A program made the translations under genes and the position numbers. DNA of 64,000 nucleotides from Rhizohabitans arisaemae. GTDB taxonomy: Bacteria > Actinomycetota > Actinomycetes > Streptosporangiales > Streptosporangiaceae. A model generated the notes under the pieces. That model had not been told where the DNA came from and did not search any database. It saw only the letters and a list, made by a program, of their open reading frames with translations. Shown here in pieces: positions 28,890 to 37,225 of the stretch (position 1 is its first letter; every line of letters begins with the position of its first letter). The stretch is from positions 1,116,001 to 1,180,000 of the forward strand of contig NZ_BLRH01000060.1 of NCBI RefSeq assembly GCF_025996515.1, in the 5' to 3' direction.

Positions 28890-28927
28890 GCCGCCGGGCG
28901 CGTGCGGCACCCCACGCGCCCGGCGGC
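28890..28927 (+). terminator. Intra-operon stem-loop between SBP and first permease
   Basis: A perfect 15-bp stem, GCCGCCGGGCGCGTG (28890-28904) with CACGCGCCCGGCGGC (28913-28927), with an 8-nt loop and no T tract. It lies 2 nt after the SBP stop. It may act as a partial terminator or as a 3' mRNA stabiliser. Confidence 0.75.
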
Positions 28928-28956
28928 CTGGCCCGTCAACCACGAAGGAGGTCCGG

Positions 28957-29979
28957 TTGAAGCCCGGCATCCGTTTCGTCGCACGCCGGCTGGCCGCGCT
29001 CGTCCTGCTGCTACTCGGTATCACGTTCGTCACGTTCGTCCTGACCGCGCTGGTACCGGGGGATCCGGCGCGGGCCGCCCTCGGCCCGATCCAAGGCGAA
29101 AACGAGGAAGCGGTCCGCGCCTGGAACGAGCGCAACGGCCTGGACAAGCCGCTGCCCTACCGCTACCTCATCTACCTGGGCAACCTCATCCAGGGCGATC
29201 TCGGCAACTCCCAGGCGAGCAACACCCCGGTCCTGGAGGAGCTGGCGACCTACATCCCCGCGACGGTGGAGCTCGCGGTCTCCTCCATACTCGTGGCGGG
29301 TCTCGCGGGCGTGACCCTCGGGGTGTTCGCGGCCCTGCACCGGGACCGTCTCGCCGACCAGGTGCTCCGGGTGGTGTCGCTGGGCGGGATGTCGATGCCC
29401 GCGTTCTGGCTGGCCCTCATCAGCCTTTACCTGGGTTTCTTCCTGATCGGGTGGTTCCCCGGCGGGGGGCGGCTCGACCCTGCGCTGAACCCGCCGAGCC
29501 AGGTCACCGGGTTGTACACGGTCGACGCGCTCCTCTCCGCCGACTGGGCCGCGCTCGGCAGCGCGCTCGCGCATCTGGCGCTGCCCACGCTGGTGCTCGC
29601 CGCACACACGGTCGGATACATCGCCCGATACACCCGGACCGCAGTACTTGAGGTGATCCACAATGACTACATAAGGGCCGCGTACGCCAAAGGGCTGCAC
29701 GCCCGTACCGTAGTCGTCGGGTACGTCCTGCGGGCCGCGCTGCCGAGCATGCTCCAGATCCTCGGCTTCGCCTTCGCCGGCGTGCTGACCGGCGCGGTCC
29801 TGGTCGAAAAGATCTTCACCTGGCCGGGGATCGGCGGCTACGCCTACACCAGCGCCATCACGCTGGACCTGCCCTCCATCGCGGGAGTGGGATTGTTCAT
29901 CGCGATCGTGTACGTCGTCGTCAACTTCGTCGTGGACGTGCTGTACGGGGTCGTCGACCCGAGGATCAGGATCGCATGA
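28957..29979 (+). CDS. Peptide ABC transporter permease (DppB/OppB type)
   Basis: A 340-aa permease with six membrane segments: the first at about 11-33, the rest from about 100 onward. It has VPGDPARAALG near the N-terminus and the EAA loop YIRAAYAKGLHARTVVVGYVLRAALP that contacts the ATPases. The TTG at 28957 is the start, preceded by GAAGGAGG. The product pairs with the next gene, whose ATG overlaps its stop (ATGA). Confidence 0.93.
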   Translation: MKPGIRFVARRLAALVLLLLGITFVTFVLTALVPGDPARAALGPIQGENEEAVRAWNERNGLDKPLPYRYLIYLGNLIQGDLGNSQASNTPVLEELATYIPATVELAVSSILVAGLAGVTLGVFAALHRDRLADQVLRVVSLGGMSMPAFWLALISLYLGFFLIGWFPGGGRLDPALNPPSQVTGLYTVDALLSADWAALGSALAHLALPTLVLAAHTVGYIARYTRTAVLEVIHNDYIRAAYAKGLHARTVVVGYVLRAALPSMLQILGFAFAGVLTGAVLVEKIFTWPGIGGYAYTSAITLDLPSIAGVGLFIAIVYVVVNFVVDVLYGVVDPRIRIA

Positions 29980-30815
29980 ACATCCTGTCCCGGCGGGTTC
30001 TGCCCCGTAGCAAGCCGCTCACCGTGATCGCCGTGACGGTCATCGCGATCTGGCTCCTCGTCGCGCTGCTCGCCCCCGTCCTCGCCCCCGGCGACCCACT
30101 GTCGCAGGACGGCACACCGTTCACCGCCCCCTCCGGCGCACACTGGTTCGGCACCGACGAACTCGGCCGCGACGTACTCAGCCGGGTGATCTACGGGGCG
30201 CGGCTCTCGCTCCCCCTCGCGCTGCTGCTCGTCGTGCTCTCCGCCCTGATCGGCGGGACACTCGGAGCACTCGCCGGTTTCCTCCGAGGCCCGGTGGACG
30301 GCGTGCTCATGCGCATCTGCGACCTGCTCTTCGCCTTCCCCGGCATCGTGCTCGCCATGGTCGTGGCGGCCACCCTCGGACCGGGCATCACCAACGCGGT
30401 CCTCGCCCTCGTCCTCATCTCCTGGCCGTGGTACGCCCGGATCGTCCGCGGCCTCGTCGTCTCCCTCGGGGAAGCCGAGTACGTCACCGCCCGGCGGCTC
30501 CTCGGCGCGTCCACCTGGCGGGCCCTCCTCGACGACGTGCTGCCCAACATCGTGGGGCCGATCCTCGTCCTGGCCACCCTGGACCTCGGCGGCGCCGTAC
30601 TCCTGCTCTCCGGGCTCTCCTTCCTCGGCCTCGGAGCCCAGGCCCCCGTCGCGGAGTGGGGGTCGATGGTGTCCCACGGCACCGAGTACTTCCAGCATTG
30701 GTGGCTCGGCCTCTTCCCCGGGCTCGCCATCTTCACCGTGGTGCTCGCGTTCAACTTCGTCGGCGACGCGCTCCGGGACGTCTTCGACCCGCACACCGGG
30801 AGGGCGCATGGCTGA
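29976..30815 (+). CDS. Peptide ABC transporter permease (DppC/OppC type)
   Basis: A 279-aa permease with the OppC N-terminal module (first membrane helix about 18-37, then HWFGTDELGRDVLSRVIYGA). An EAA loop YVTARRLLGASTWRALLDDVLPN and a C-terminal helix (about 238-262) follow. It overlaps the upstream permease by 4 nt and the downstream ATPase by 8 nt, so synthesis of the transporter parts is tightly coupled. Substrate range cannot be read from the permease. Confidence 0.93.
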   Translation: MNILSRRVLPRSKPLTVIAVTVIAIWLLVALLAPVLAPGDPLSQDGTPFTAPSGAHWFGTDELGRDVLSRVIYGARLSLPLALLLVVLSALIGGTLGALAGFLRGPVDGVLMRICDLLFAFPGIVLAMVVAATLGPGITNAVLALVLISWPWYARIVRGLVVSLGEAEYVTARRLLGASTWRALLDDVLPNIVGPILVLATLDLGGAVLLLSGLSFLGLGAQAPVAEWGSMVSHGTEYFQHWWLGLFPGLAIFTVVLAFNFVGDALRDVFDPHTGRAHG

Positions 30816-31788
30816 GCCGCTGCTGTCGGTCGAAGGCCTGACCGTCCGGCTGCCCGGACCGAACGGGCCCGTCACCGTGGTGGACGGGGTGGACTTCACC
30901 GTCGACGCGGGCGAGATCTTCGGTGTGGCCGGGGAGAGCGGCAGCGGCAAGACGATGACCTTCCTCAGCCTGCTGCGGCTGCTCCCGGCCGGCGCGACCG
31001 TGCACGGGGAGGCCCGTTTCTCCGGGCAGAACCTCCTCACCGCGCCCGCCGGGGAGCTCCGCCGGATCCGGGGCAGGCAGATCGCCATGGTCTTCCAGGA
31101 TCCGATGACCTCGCTCCACCCGATGCTCTCGATCGGGCGGCAACTGACGGACCACCTCCGTACCCACCTGGGGGTGAACCGCCGGAGCGCCCGGGCGCGG
31201 GCCGCCGAACTGCTCGACGAAGTCCGCATCCCCGACCCGTCCGGGGCGTTGCGGGCGTACCCGCACCAGTTCTCCGGCGGGATGCGCCAGCGGATCGCGA
31301 TCGCCGTGGCGCTGGCCTGCCGCCCGCGGCTCATCGTCGCCGACGAGCCCACGACCGCGCTGGACGTCACCGTGCAGGCCGGAGTCCTGCACCTGCTCGA
31401 CCGGCTCCGCCGGGACCACGGGGTCGCCGTCGCCCTGATCACCCACGACCTCGGGGTGATGTCCGCCCTCGCCGATCGGGTGAGCGTGTTCTACGCCGGC
31501 CGGATCGTCGAGTCCGGCACCCGCGCCGACGTGCTGCGCGACCCCGGACACCCGTACACCGACGCGTTGATCGGGGCACTCAGCCACACGGGCGCACTCC
31601 GGCCGCTGCCCGGCAGCGCGCCCGGCGCCGCCGAGCGGCCCGGCGGGTGCGCGTTCCACCCACGTTGCCGGTACGCGACCGAGCGATGCGCCGCAGACGA
31701 CCAGACGCTGGTCCCGATCTCCCCCGGTCACCTGCTCGCCTGCGCCGAGAATCCGCTGACCCGACCACGAAAGGCGGTCGCGCCGTGA
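30808..31788 (+). CDS. Peptide ABC transporter ATPase (DppD/OppD type)
   Basis: A 326-aa ATPase with Walker A GESGSGKTM, Q-loop MVFQDPM, signature FSGGMRQRIAIA, Walker B LIVADEPTTALD and H-loop ITHDLG. The oligopeptide-type C-terminal domain has a cysteine cluster GCAFHPRCRYATERC, which in this family can hold an iron-sulfur cluster. It works as a heterodimer with the next gene product. The next GTG overlaps its stop. Confidence 0.94.
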   Translation: MAEPLLSVEGLTVRLPGPNGPVTVVDGVDFTVDAGEIFGVAGESGSGKTMTFLSLLRLLPAGATVHGEARFSGQNLLTAPAGELRRIRGRQIAMVFQDPMTSLHPMLSIGRQLTDHLRTHLGVNRRSARARAAELLDEVRIPDPSGALRAYPHQFSGGMRQRIAIAVALACRPRLIVADEPTTALDVTVQAGVLHLLDRLRRDHGVAVALITHDLGVMSALADRVSVFYAGRIVESGTRADVLRDPGHPYTDALIGALSHTGALRPLPGSAPGAAERPGGCAFHPRCRYATERCAADDQTLVPISPGHLLACAENPLTRPRKAVAP

Positions 31789-32786
31789 GCGTCCTGTCCA
31801 TCGCGGACCTCCATGTCGACTACCGCCGCCGCGGACGGCCGACGGTACAGGCCGTCGCCGGAGTGAGCCTTTCGGTGGAAAAGGGCCAGATCCTGGGCCT
31901 GGTCGGCGAGAGCGGCTGCGGCAAATCCACCCTCGCCCGGGCGGCGGTCGGCCTGGTGGCACCCAGCGCCGGTACGGTCGAATTCGACGGCTCACCCACG
32001 ACCCGGCTCAGCCGTGGCACCCGGCCCGCCCACCTGCTCGGGCTGCAGATGGTGTTCCAGAACCCGTACGCGTCCCTCAATCCCCGGCGCCGGGTCGGCG
32101 CCCAGATCGCCGACGGGGTGGGCGCCCGGAGCCGGACCAAGGTCCGGGCCGACGACCCCCGGGTCGCCGCGGTGCTGGAACTCGTGGGGTTGCCGACGAG
32201 CGCGGCCGGCCGCTACCCGCACGAGTTCAGCGGCGGGCAGCGTCAGCGCCTGGCCATCGCCCGGGTCCTGGCCGCAGAACCGTCCGCCGTCGTCCTCGAC
32301 GAGCCGCTCTCCTCCCTGGACGCCTCGGCGCAGGCCCAGATCGCCTCGCTGCTGGTCGAGCTGAAGGACAAACTCTCCCTCGCCATCCTGCTCATCTCCC
32401 ACGACCTGTCCGTCGTCCGGCAGGTGGCCGACGTGCTCGCGGTGATGTACCTGGGCAGAGTGGTGGAGGTCGGCCCGACCGAACAGATCTGGTCGGATCC
32501 CCGGCACCCGTACACCCAGGCGCTGATCGGAGCGGTACCCCAGCCCGACGGCCTCGGCACGCTGCCGACGGCGTTGCCGGGTGAGGTCCCCGACCCGGCG
32601 AGGCCGCCGTCCGGCTGCCGGTTCCACCCGCGCTGCCCCGAGGCGATCGCCCGCTGCTCCGTCGAACAGCCGGACCTGACGGTGCTCGTTCCGTCTGGTC
32701 GGAAGCTTGGCACATCGATTGACACGCCGATTGGTACGGCGCGCAGCGCGGCGTGCTGGCTACGGATCGATACGGAGGCCCGGTGA
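31785..32786 (+). CDS. Peptide ABC transporter ATPase (DppF/OppF type)
   Basis: A 333-aa ATPase with Walker A GESGCGKST, MVFQNPYASLNPR, FSGGQRQRLAIARVL, Walker B VVLDEPLSSLD and H-loop ISHDLS. The C-terminal GCRFHPRCPEAIARC cluster matches its partner. The GTG at 31785 overlaps the DppD-type stop by 4 nt (GTGA). Its stop overlaps the deacetylase GTG at 32783 by 4 nt, placing the deacetylase firmly in the operon. Confidence 0.94.
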   Translation: MSVLSIADLHVDYRRRGRPTVQAVAGVSLSVEKGQILGLVGESGCGKSTLARAAVGLVAPSAGTVEFDGSPTTRLSRGTRPAHLLGLQMVFQNPYASLNPRRRVGAQIADGVGARSRTKVRADDPRVAAVLELVGLPTSAAGRYPHEFSGGQRQRLAIARVLAAEPSAVVLDEPLSSLDASAQAQIASLLVELKDKLSLAILLISHDLSVVRQVADVLAVMYLGRVVEVGPTEQIWSDPRHPYTQALIGAVPQPDGLGTLPTALPGEVPDPARPPSGCRFHPRCPEAIARCSVEQPDLTVLVPSGRKLGTSIDTPIGTARSAACWLRIDTEAR

Positions 32787-33619
32787 CCTCACCCACCGTC
32801 TGCGTCACCGTCGACTTCGACGGGCACGCGATCTGGCTCCAGTGGGATCCGACCCTCTCACCGGCCAAAATGGGGCGAGCCGACTTCGCCGGCACCGTGG
32901 GCCTGCCACGGATGCTCGACCTGTTCGCCGCCGAAGACGTCCCGGCGACGATCTACGTGCCGGGACACACGGTCGAGGTCTTCCCCGAGGTCTGCCGCCG
33001 CGCGCTCGCCGAAGGCCACGAGATCGGGCACCACGGATATCTCCACAAGGACCACACGTCACTCGACATCGAGGCGGAACGCCGGGAGTTCGTCCGCGGT
33101 CTGGACGCCTACGATCGCATCCTCGGCCTCCGCCCCCGCGGGTTCCGGGCACCCGGCGGCGACCTCTCCGCCAACTCCATCCCGCTCGCCCTGGAACACG
33201 GGCTCTCCTACGACGCCTCCGGGACGGCCCACGACTACCTCCCCTACTACGCCCGGGTCGGCGACGCCTGGATCCCCGACGGCCCGCTCGCCCTCGGCGA
33301 TCTCGTGGACGTCGTGGAGATCCCGCTCCTCGGCTCGATGATCGACGTCCCGCAGATGGAGTTCCTCGTCCGGCCGCCCATGCCGGGGCTGCACGCCTAC
33401 GACAAGATCCTCAAGATGTGGTGCGACGAACTCGACTGGATGTGCGAATTCCAGCCCGACGGCGTGCTGAGCCTGGTCCTGCACCCCACCACCATCCCCC
33501 GCGGTGCCCGCCTGCGCGTCCTCCGCGACTTCCTCCGCCACGCCAAGGCCAAAGGCGCCCGATTCCTCCGCCACGGCGAGGTCGCCGACACCTTCCGCGC
33601 CACCCACCCCCTCAGCTGA
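32783..33619 (+). CDS. Polysaccharide deacetylase (NodB-homology) family enzyme
   Basis: A 278-aa NodB-fold hydrolase: CVTVDFDGH (motif 1 metal Asp), EIGHHGYLHKDHTS (motif 2, HxxxH metal ligands), FRAPGGDLS (motif 3 Arg), and a C-terminal LVLHPTTIPRG histidine motif. The spacing is like the PuuE/allantoinase-type members, which act on small amides, rather than chitin deacetylases. It has no signal peptide, so it probably works in the cytoplasm on an imported compound. It is coupled to the ABC ATPase by GTGA. Its last 356 bases recur at 43224, on the far side of an inserted block. Confidence 0.9.
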   Translation: MTSPTVCVTVDFDGHAIWLQWDPTLSPAKMGRADFAGTVGLPRMLDLFAAEDVPATIYVPGHTVEVFPEVCRRALAEGHEIGHHGYLHKDHTSLDIEAERREFVRGLDAYDRILGLRPRGFRAPGGDLSANSIPLALEHGLSYDASGTAHDYLPYYARVGDAWIPDGPLALGDLVDVVEIPLLGSMIDVPQMEFLVRPPMPGLHAYDKILKMWCDELDWMCEFQPDGVLSLVLHPTTIPRGARLRVLRDFLRHAKAKGARFLRHGEVADTFRATHPLS

Positions 33620-33620
33620 C
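33264..33620 (+). repeat. Left copy of 357-bp direct repeat (deacetylase 3' end)
   Basis: Bases 33264-33620 match 43224-43580 with three mismatches, all in the last 70 bases. The first 286 bases are identical. Beyond the stop codon, scattered matches (GTACGGCGCCGCG, CTCCG, CTCAAG) show a diverged but related tail. The repeats are 9960 bp apart and bound the island. Confidence 0.95.
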
Positions 33621-33840
33621 ATCACCCCCTGACTTCCGTACGGCGCCGCGGCTCCGTCCGCAGGCCTACCGACGCCCTCAAGCGGTAGGTCCTAGCCGTC
33701 CAGCTTGGGAGGTTTCTGCGGACCGGTGCCCAGGCTCGCGTCGATACAAAGCTCTCTCCGCCTCAATGGGCGGCCGGATCAGGTCGTCAACCGTTCGATG
33801 CGAAGTCCGGCTCACCAGGCAAGGACCAGAGTCGGATTCC

Positions 33841-34599
33841 TTAGGACGACGAAGCCGCTCGAAGCATTTCATCTCGCAGAATGCGATGAATCTCACTCGC
33901 CTCGGCGTTGTAACTCGTCTGACGCCGGAGTTCCTTCCGGATCGCGTCGACGACCGTCTCCGATAGAAGCACCTGGGCCAGCGACTTTGGCGACGTCGCG
34001 GCCCGAGCCTTCCAGAGATCATCGATCAAGCGACGCTTGAACGCTTCCTTCGTCAAGTAGAAGAGCGCGTCCACCTTCGCGGCCGCACCCGAGTCATCGA
34101 GAAGATCTACTTCGAGGGTCAGGTCGATGGTCACCGGCAGACCGGGAGTCATGTGGTAGGCCTGCCATACCTGTCCGTTCGACAGGACCATCCACTCAAC
34201 GCCCTCGTTCACGGCATACATCTGCACCTGGCGCAGATGTTTGGCGTTGAGCTTCTGACTGCAGCGCTTGACTTCGATGAAGGCGACCAGCTGCTTGTCG
34301 ATCCGAATCCCGTAGTCGGCGAACTCTCCCTTGACCTGGTACTCCGTTGTGAGATCTTCGTACTTGTCGTACCCGAGTCCTTCGCACAGGAAGTCGGTGA
34401 TAAGAAGCCGGGTATCGCCTTCGTTCGCGTCGCGAGCCACCAGTTCGGCAAGCGGTTTGGCGAAGCGACGCACCGCTGCCCGAACTCGGGTCCGCGCGTC
34501 ACTCTCCCACTTTGGGGACGTCTTCACCATAGTGGGCTTCTTAGCCGGCGTGGCAGCAGCCTTGTTGTCAAGAACTTCCGATGCTGCCTGCTCACTCAT
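33841..34599 (-). CDS. Orphan HsdR N-terminal-like nuclease-fold protein
   Basis: A 252-aa protein like the HsdR_N domain of type I restriction subunits and solitary relatives. A PD-(D/E)xK pattern is visible: LLITDFLCEGLGYD, then EFADYGIRIDKQLVAFIEVKR with the metal Asp and the E-x-K pair. No helicase domain, HsdM or HsdS lies nearby. Base composition is clearly lower in G+C than the core genes, in line with transfer. The ATG at 34599 follows AAGGGGAA. It is the first gene inside the island, reading toward the left repeat. Confidence 0.8.
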   Translation of the reverse strand: MSEQAASEVLDNKAAATPAKKPTMVKTSPKWESDARTRVRAAVRRFAKPLAELVARDANEGDTRLLITDFLCEGLGYDKYEDLTTEYQVKGEFADYGIRIDKQLVAFIEVKRCSQKLNAKHLRQVQMYAVNEGVEWMVLSNGQVWQAYHMTPGLPVTIDLTLEVDLLDDSGAAAKVDALFYLTKEAFKRRLIDDLWKARAATSPKSLAQVLLSETVVDAIRKELRRQTSYNAEASEIHRILRDEMLRAASSS

Positions 34600-34969
34600 G
34601 GTTTCCCCTTGTGATTCCGGTAGGGACTAGCTCTAACACATGAGGCACATTAAGCATCGGAGAAGATCAACATAATTCCCGACTTAAGATCGATACAAAA
34701 ATGACTCTCATTGCACACGACAGATCATCACTAGCTTCACATTTCCAACAAATAATCCAAACAACCACCAAACCCCCTTCTAGACCCCAGAACGCTCCCC
34801 TTCGTGGCCCTGAGCCTCGGCCTCACAGTCCTGACGATCTTCGGCCTCTGACCGTCACCCGATGTCGTGAGGACCGGCCACAGTCAGGCGCTGAGGATGG
34901 AGTTCCTTTTGGCCACAGGTTTCTCCGCCGGTCATGCGGAGCATCTGCGAGACGTCTAGATATGCCTAG
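34600..34969. other. AT-rich intergenic region, no gene seen
   Basis: The 370 bp between the HsdR_N-like gene and the XRE regulator include an A/T-rich half (34620-34790) that is among the lowest G+C in the window. No RBS-led frame or family match was found. It probably carries the promoter of the HsdR_N-like gene. Confidence 0.5.
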
Positions 34970-36196
34970 TCAGGCTGGTCTGCACAACTCCCGGTACGCT
35001 TCGCGCAATTCAATTGCTTTGGGCACTCGACGTGCCTCTACTGCGGCGATCACCTCTGCCGCTCGCCAATAGTGCGATGGCACAAGGAGACCGCTCGCAA
35101 TCGCGGTGAACGTGACGTGCCCGGCCTCATCTGGCTGGTCAGCTGCCAAGAGGGCGAGAGCCAGATCGAGCCTCGCGGAGGCGGCCCTGCGTAGTCGCGG
35201 CGGCCCGTCGGTCGACGACTCCAGCCGAGTGAGAACCCCACGTGCGAATGGTTCTGCGGCTGGGTCTCCTAACCAGGCCAGAGTCGTGGCGGTGTAGGCG
35301 TCCGCCTTGGTGGGATCGTACCGATAGTGATGTTCGGGCCGGTCAGGCGTCGGCAACGGTGCGACCAGCCGCGCCACTCGGTCGAGGACATCGTGCGTCT
35401 CCCGGGTCACGCCGAGCCGCGCCCATACGCGCCCCTCCTGCGCGGTGGCCTGAATGTGTGCCGAGCTTCCCCTTGGAGCTATTCGTTGTGCCGCCTGAGC
35501 CAAGTTCAGAGCCTGACGGTAGTCGCCTCCGGTGAGAACCTGCCACGCCTCGGTCTCAAGACACCATGCCGCGATCTCCGGATGGTTGGCGTGCTTGGCC
35601 AGCTGGGCGGCAGTGCGCAGGCGGGCAGCAGCCGCAGATGGCTGATGGAGATCAATGTGGGATGTTGCGGCCAACAGCGACAGCCAGCTGCCGGCCACAA
35701 GGAGACGTCGATGCTCAGCCAGCGTCTTCCTCCTGTCGACCAGTCGCATGACGTACGTGATGTGCTGCCGTACTCGCATGAGCAGCTCAGCAGGCGGCGT
35801 GCCGGAGTAGGCCACGGCGAGATCATCCACCGCGGCCTCCAGCCGTTCCATCGTCTCGCTGCCGACATCGCTCGCGGCGACGCGACGAGCCAGCTCTAAG
35901 GCTTCGATCTCATCGTCGTCAGAGCCTGGCTCGCCGTGCTCCTCGTGCTCATCGAATAGCTCTGCTTCCGATAAACCGAACGCTCGGGCAAACAGTCGGG
36001 GATATGGCTCCTTCGGCCGATGCTTTCCTGCCTCCCAGGAGCGAATCATGCGGACGAGCGATTCGAGTGTCGGCAGGTGCGCCCGGGTATGGCCGTCGGC
36101 AACGTCCGTAAGGCGCCGGGCCATCTTCCCCAAGGACCAATCGCGTACCTGCCGTGCGGCACGTAACCGGTCGGCCCACGTGGGCAGATCGCTCAT
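34970..36196 (-). CDS. XRE-family regulator with TPR-like C-terminal domain
   Basis: A 408-aa protein. An N-terminal Cro/C1 helix-turn-helix (about 9-70) has the pattern RLRAARQVRDWSLGKMARRL ... RMIRSWEAGKHRPKEPYPRL. The remaining 300 residues are helical with repeated Ala/Leu/Arg-rich helices, as in TPR-like sensor regions of many actinomycete XRE regulators. It is divergent from the coupled operon starting at 36368 and is likely its regulator. The ATG at 36196 is preceded by GAGGTGA. Homologues with this arrangement often bind a peptide or small ligand through the TPR part (family knowledge). Confidence 0.85.
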   Translation of the reverse strand: MSDLPTWADRLRAARQVRDWSLGKMARRLTDVADGHTRAHLPTLESLVRMIRSWEAGKHRPKEPYPRLFARAFGLSEAELFDEHEEHGEPGSDDDEIEALELARRVAASDVGSETMERLEAAVDDLAVAYSGTPPAELLMRVRQHITYVMRLVDRRKTLAEHRRLLVAGSWLSLLAATSHIDLHQPSAAAARLRTAAQLAKHANHPEIAAWCLETEAWQVLTGGDYRQALNLAQAAQRIAPRGSSAHIQATAQEGRVWARLGVTRETHDVLDRVARLVAPLPTPDRPEHHYRYDPTKADAYTATTLAWLGDPAAEPFARGVLTRLESSTDGPPRLRRAASARLDLALALLAADQPDEAGHVTFTAIASGLLVPSHYWRAAEVIAAVEARRVPKAIELREAYRELCRPA

Positions 36197-36279
36197 TCCT
36201 TGCTCACCTCATGGGGCGGACATAGGGGATATCCGCCGCATCCAAGTTATCCCCTGCCGCAATGTGATCACCCAGGGTT

Positions 36280-36290
36280 GCATTGAATGC
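36280..36290. promoter_or_regulatory. Candidate operator in the divergent XRE/operon promoter region
   Basis: The 11-bp odd palindrome GCATTGAATGC sits midway in the 171-bp gap between the XRE regulator and the operon it faces. Its position suits an autoregulatory operator, but a single short palindrome is weak evidence. Confidence 0.25.
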
Positions 36291-36367
36291 GCCCCGAGAA
36301 ATGGCGGACCCGCCGCAGTGGTAACACACCAAGCGAAGCCCTTGATCAAGAATCGAGGACCTGACCT

Positions 36368-36625
36368 GTGACCAACCCCAGTGCCCCGGTTCCGGAGCCC
36401 GTGACGGCGAGCGGCTGCGGTTGCTTCGCCGACACGCCCCCAAGTCGACGGGCTGCAAGCAACATCAACCCGACCACAACTACCGAGCTGATGGCGGACG
36501 CCTGGCCGGCTGTGGACGGCGACGAGGAGCAGCTCGCCAAGCCCACGCCGCACACCGTTCGGAGGACCTGCCTGCCCTCCGAAATCGAGGCCTGCACCGC
36601 TCTCACCGAAGGAGGCAGGCGGTGA
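36368..36625 (+). CDS. Small protein of unknown function, first gene of the coupled operon
   Basis: An 85-aa polar protein with a short cysteine motif SGCGCF near residue 17 and a single later cysteine. No known family is recognised. The GTG at 36368 has GAGGA 9 nt upstream. Its stop overlaps the next GTG (GTGA), giving the first of a run of coupled starts. The divergent XRE gene suggests control from the shared gap. Confidence 0.55.
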   Translation: MTNPSAPVPEPVTASGCGCFADTPPSRRAASNINPTTTTELMADAWPAVDGDEEQLAKPTPHTVRRTCLPSEIEACTALTEGGRR

Positions 36626-36942
36626 ACCGCACACCACGCCCCCGGGGCCGCCACCGTGACCAGGCCGCCACGCCGACAGAGTTCCGCCGCCACTTCTGGG
36701 ACAGGCAGGCTCGCAGCGCAGCCCATCACCTGGACCAGCGGTGGCACGGCTGGACCGTCATGTACGGCACCGGCTCGCGCCTCTTCTACGCGTTCGCCGC
36801 CTGGCCCTTCCCCAAGCCGCTCATCCTTTCCACCGCCACAGCGGCTGAACTGGAGAAGCTGATGTGCGAGGCCGAGATGGCGGTGATCCTCCGCCGGGAG
36901 GCTGCAACCACCGGCTGGGCCGGACAACAGGTCGCCTCATGA
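36622..36942 (+). CDS. Small protein of unknown function (second gene of the coupled operon)
   Basis: A 106-aa protein with a basic N-terminus and an aromatic central part: HLDQRWHGWTVMYGTGSRLFYAF, a beta-hairpin-like segment, followed by ELEKLMCEAEMAVILRR, an amphipathic helix. The GTG at 36622 is backed by GGAGG 6 nt upstream and overlaps the previous stop, which supports it over longer frames. No family is recognised. Confidence 0.65.
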   Translation: MNRTPRPRGRHRDQAATPTEFRRHFWDRQARSAAHHLDQRWHGWTVMYGTGSRLFYAFAAWPFPKPLILSTATAAELEKLMCEAEMAVILRREAATTGWAGQQVAS

Positions 36943-37163
36943 GCAAAACAGGAGCCTGCTTACTGGGACACCTGCCAATGAACACCCAGCTGACCCGCCA
37001 CCTTCCATCCCTGTTTGCCCTGAGCTGTCCTGCTGGTCGTTTGATCGGAGTGACCGGCAGCGCGCGCCTCTCCAAAGGAAACAGCGGAGGCCGTCCCATT
37101 CGCCCGCCCGCCGCGCTGTACCCACTGCGGCGAGCAGATTCAACCCGTCAAGGAACACGTTGA
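36939..37163 (+). CDS. Possible small protein (third gene of the coupled operon)
   Basis: A 74-aa frame whose ATG overlaps the previous stop (ATGA). The composition is basic, with no recognisable domain. Another frame of the same DNA (37117-37180) encodes a more protein-like CTHCGEQIQPVKEHVDSH stretch with a CxxC and HxxxH arrangement but no start codon. The reading frame may therefore have shifted within this gene. Confidence 0.35.
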   Translation: MSKTGACLLGHLPMNTQLTRHLPSLFALSCPAGRLIGVTGSARLSKGNSGGRPIRPPAALYPLRRADSTRQGTR

Positions 37164-37225
37164 CTCCCACTCCATTACCGTTTCGCCCACGCGACCCACC
37201 AAGCCAAGCATGGAGATCCGTACCT

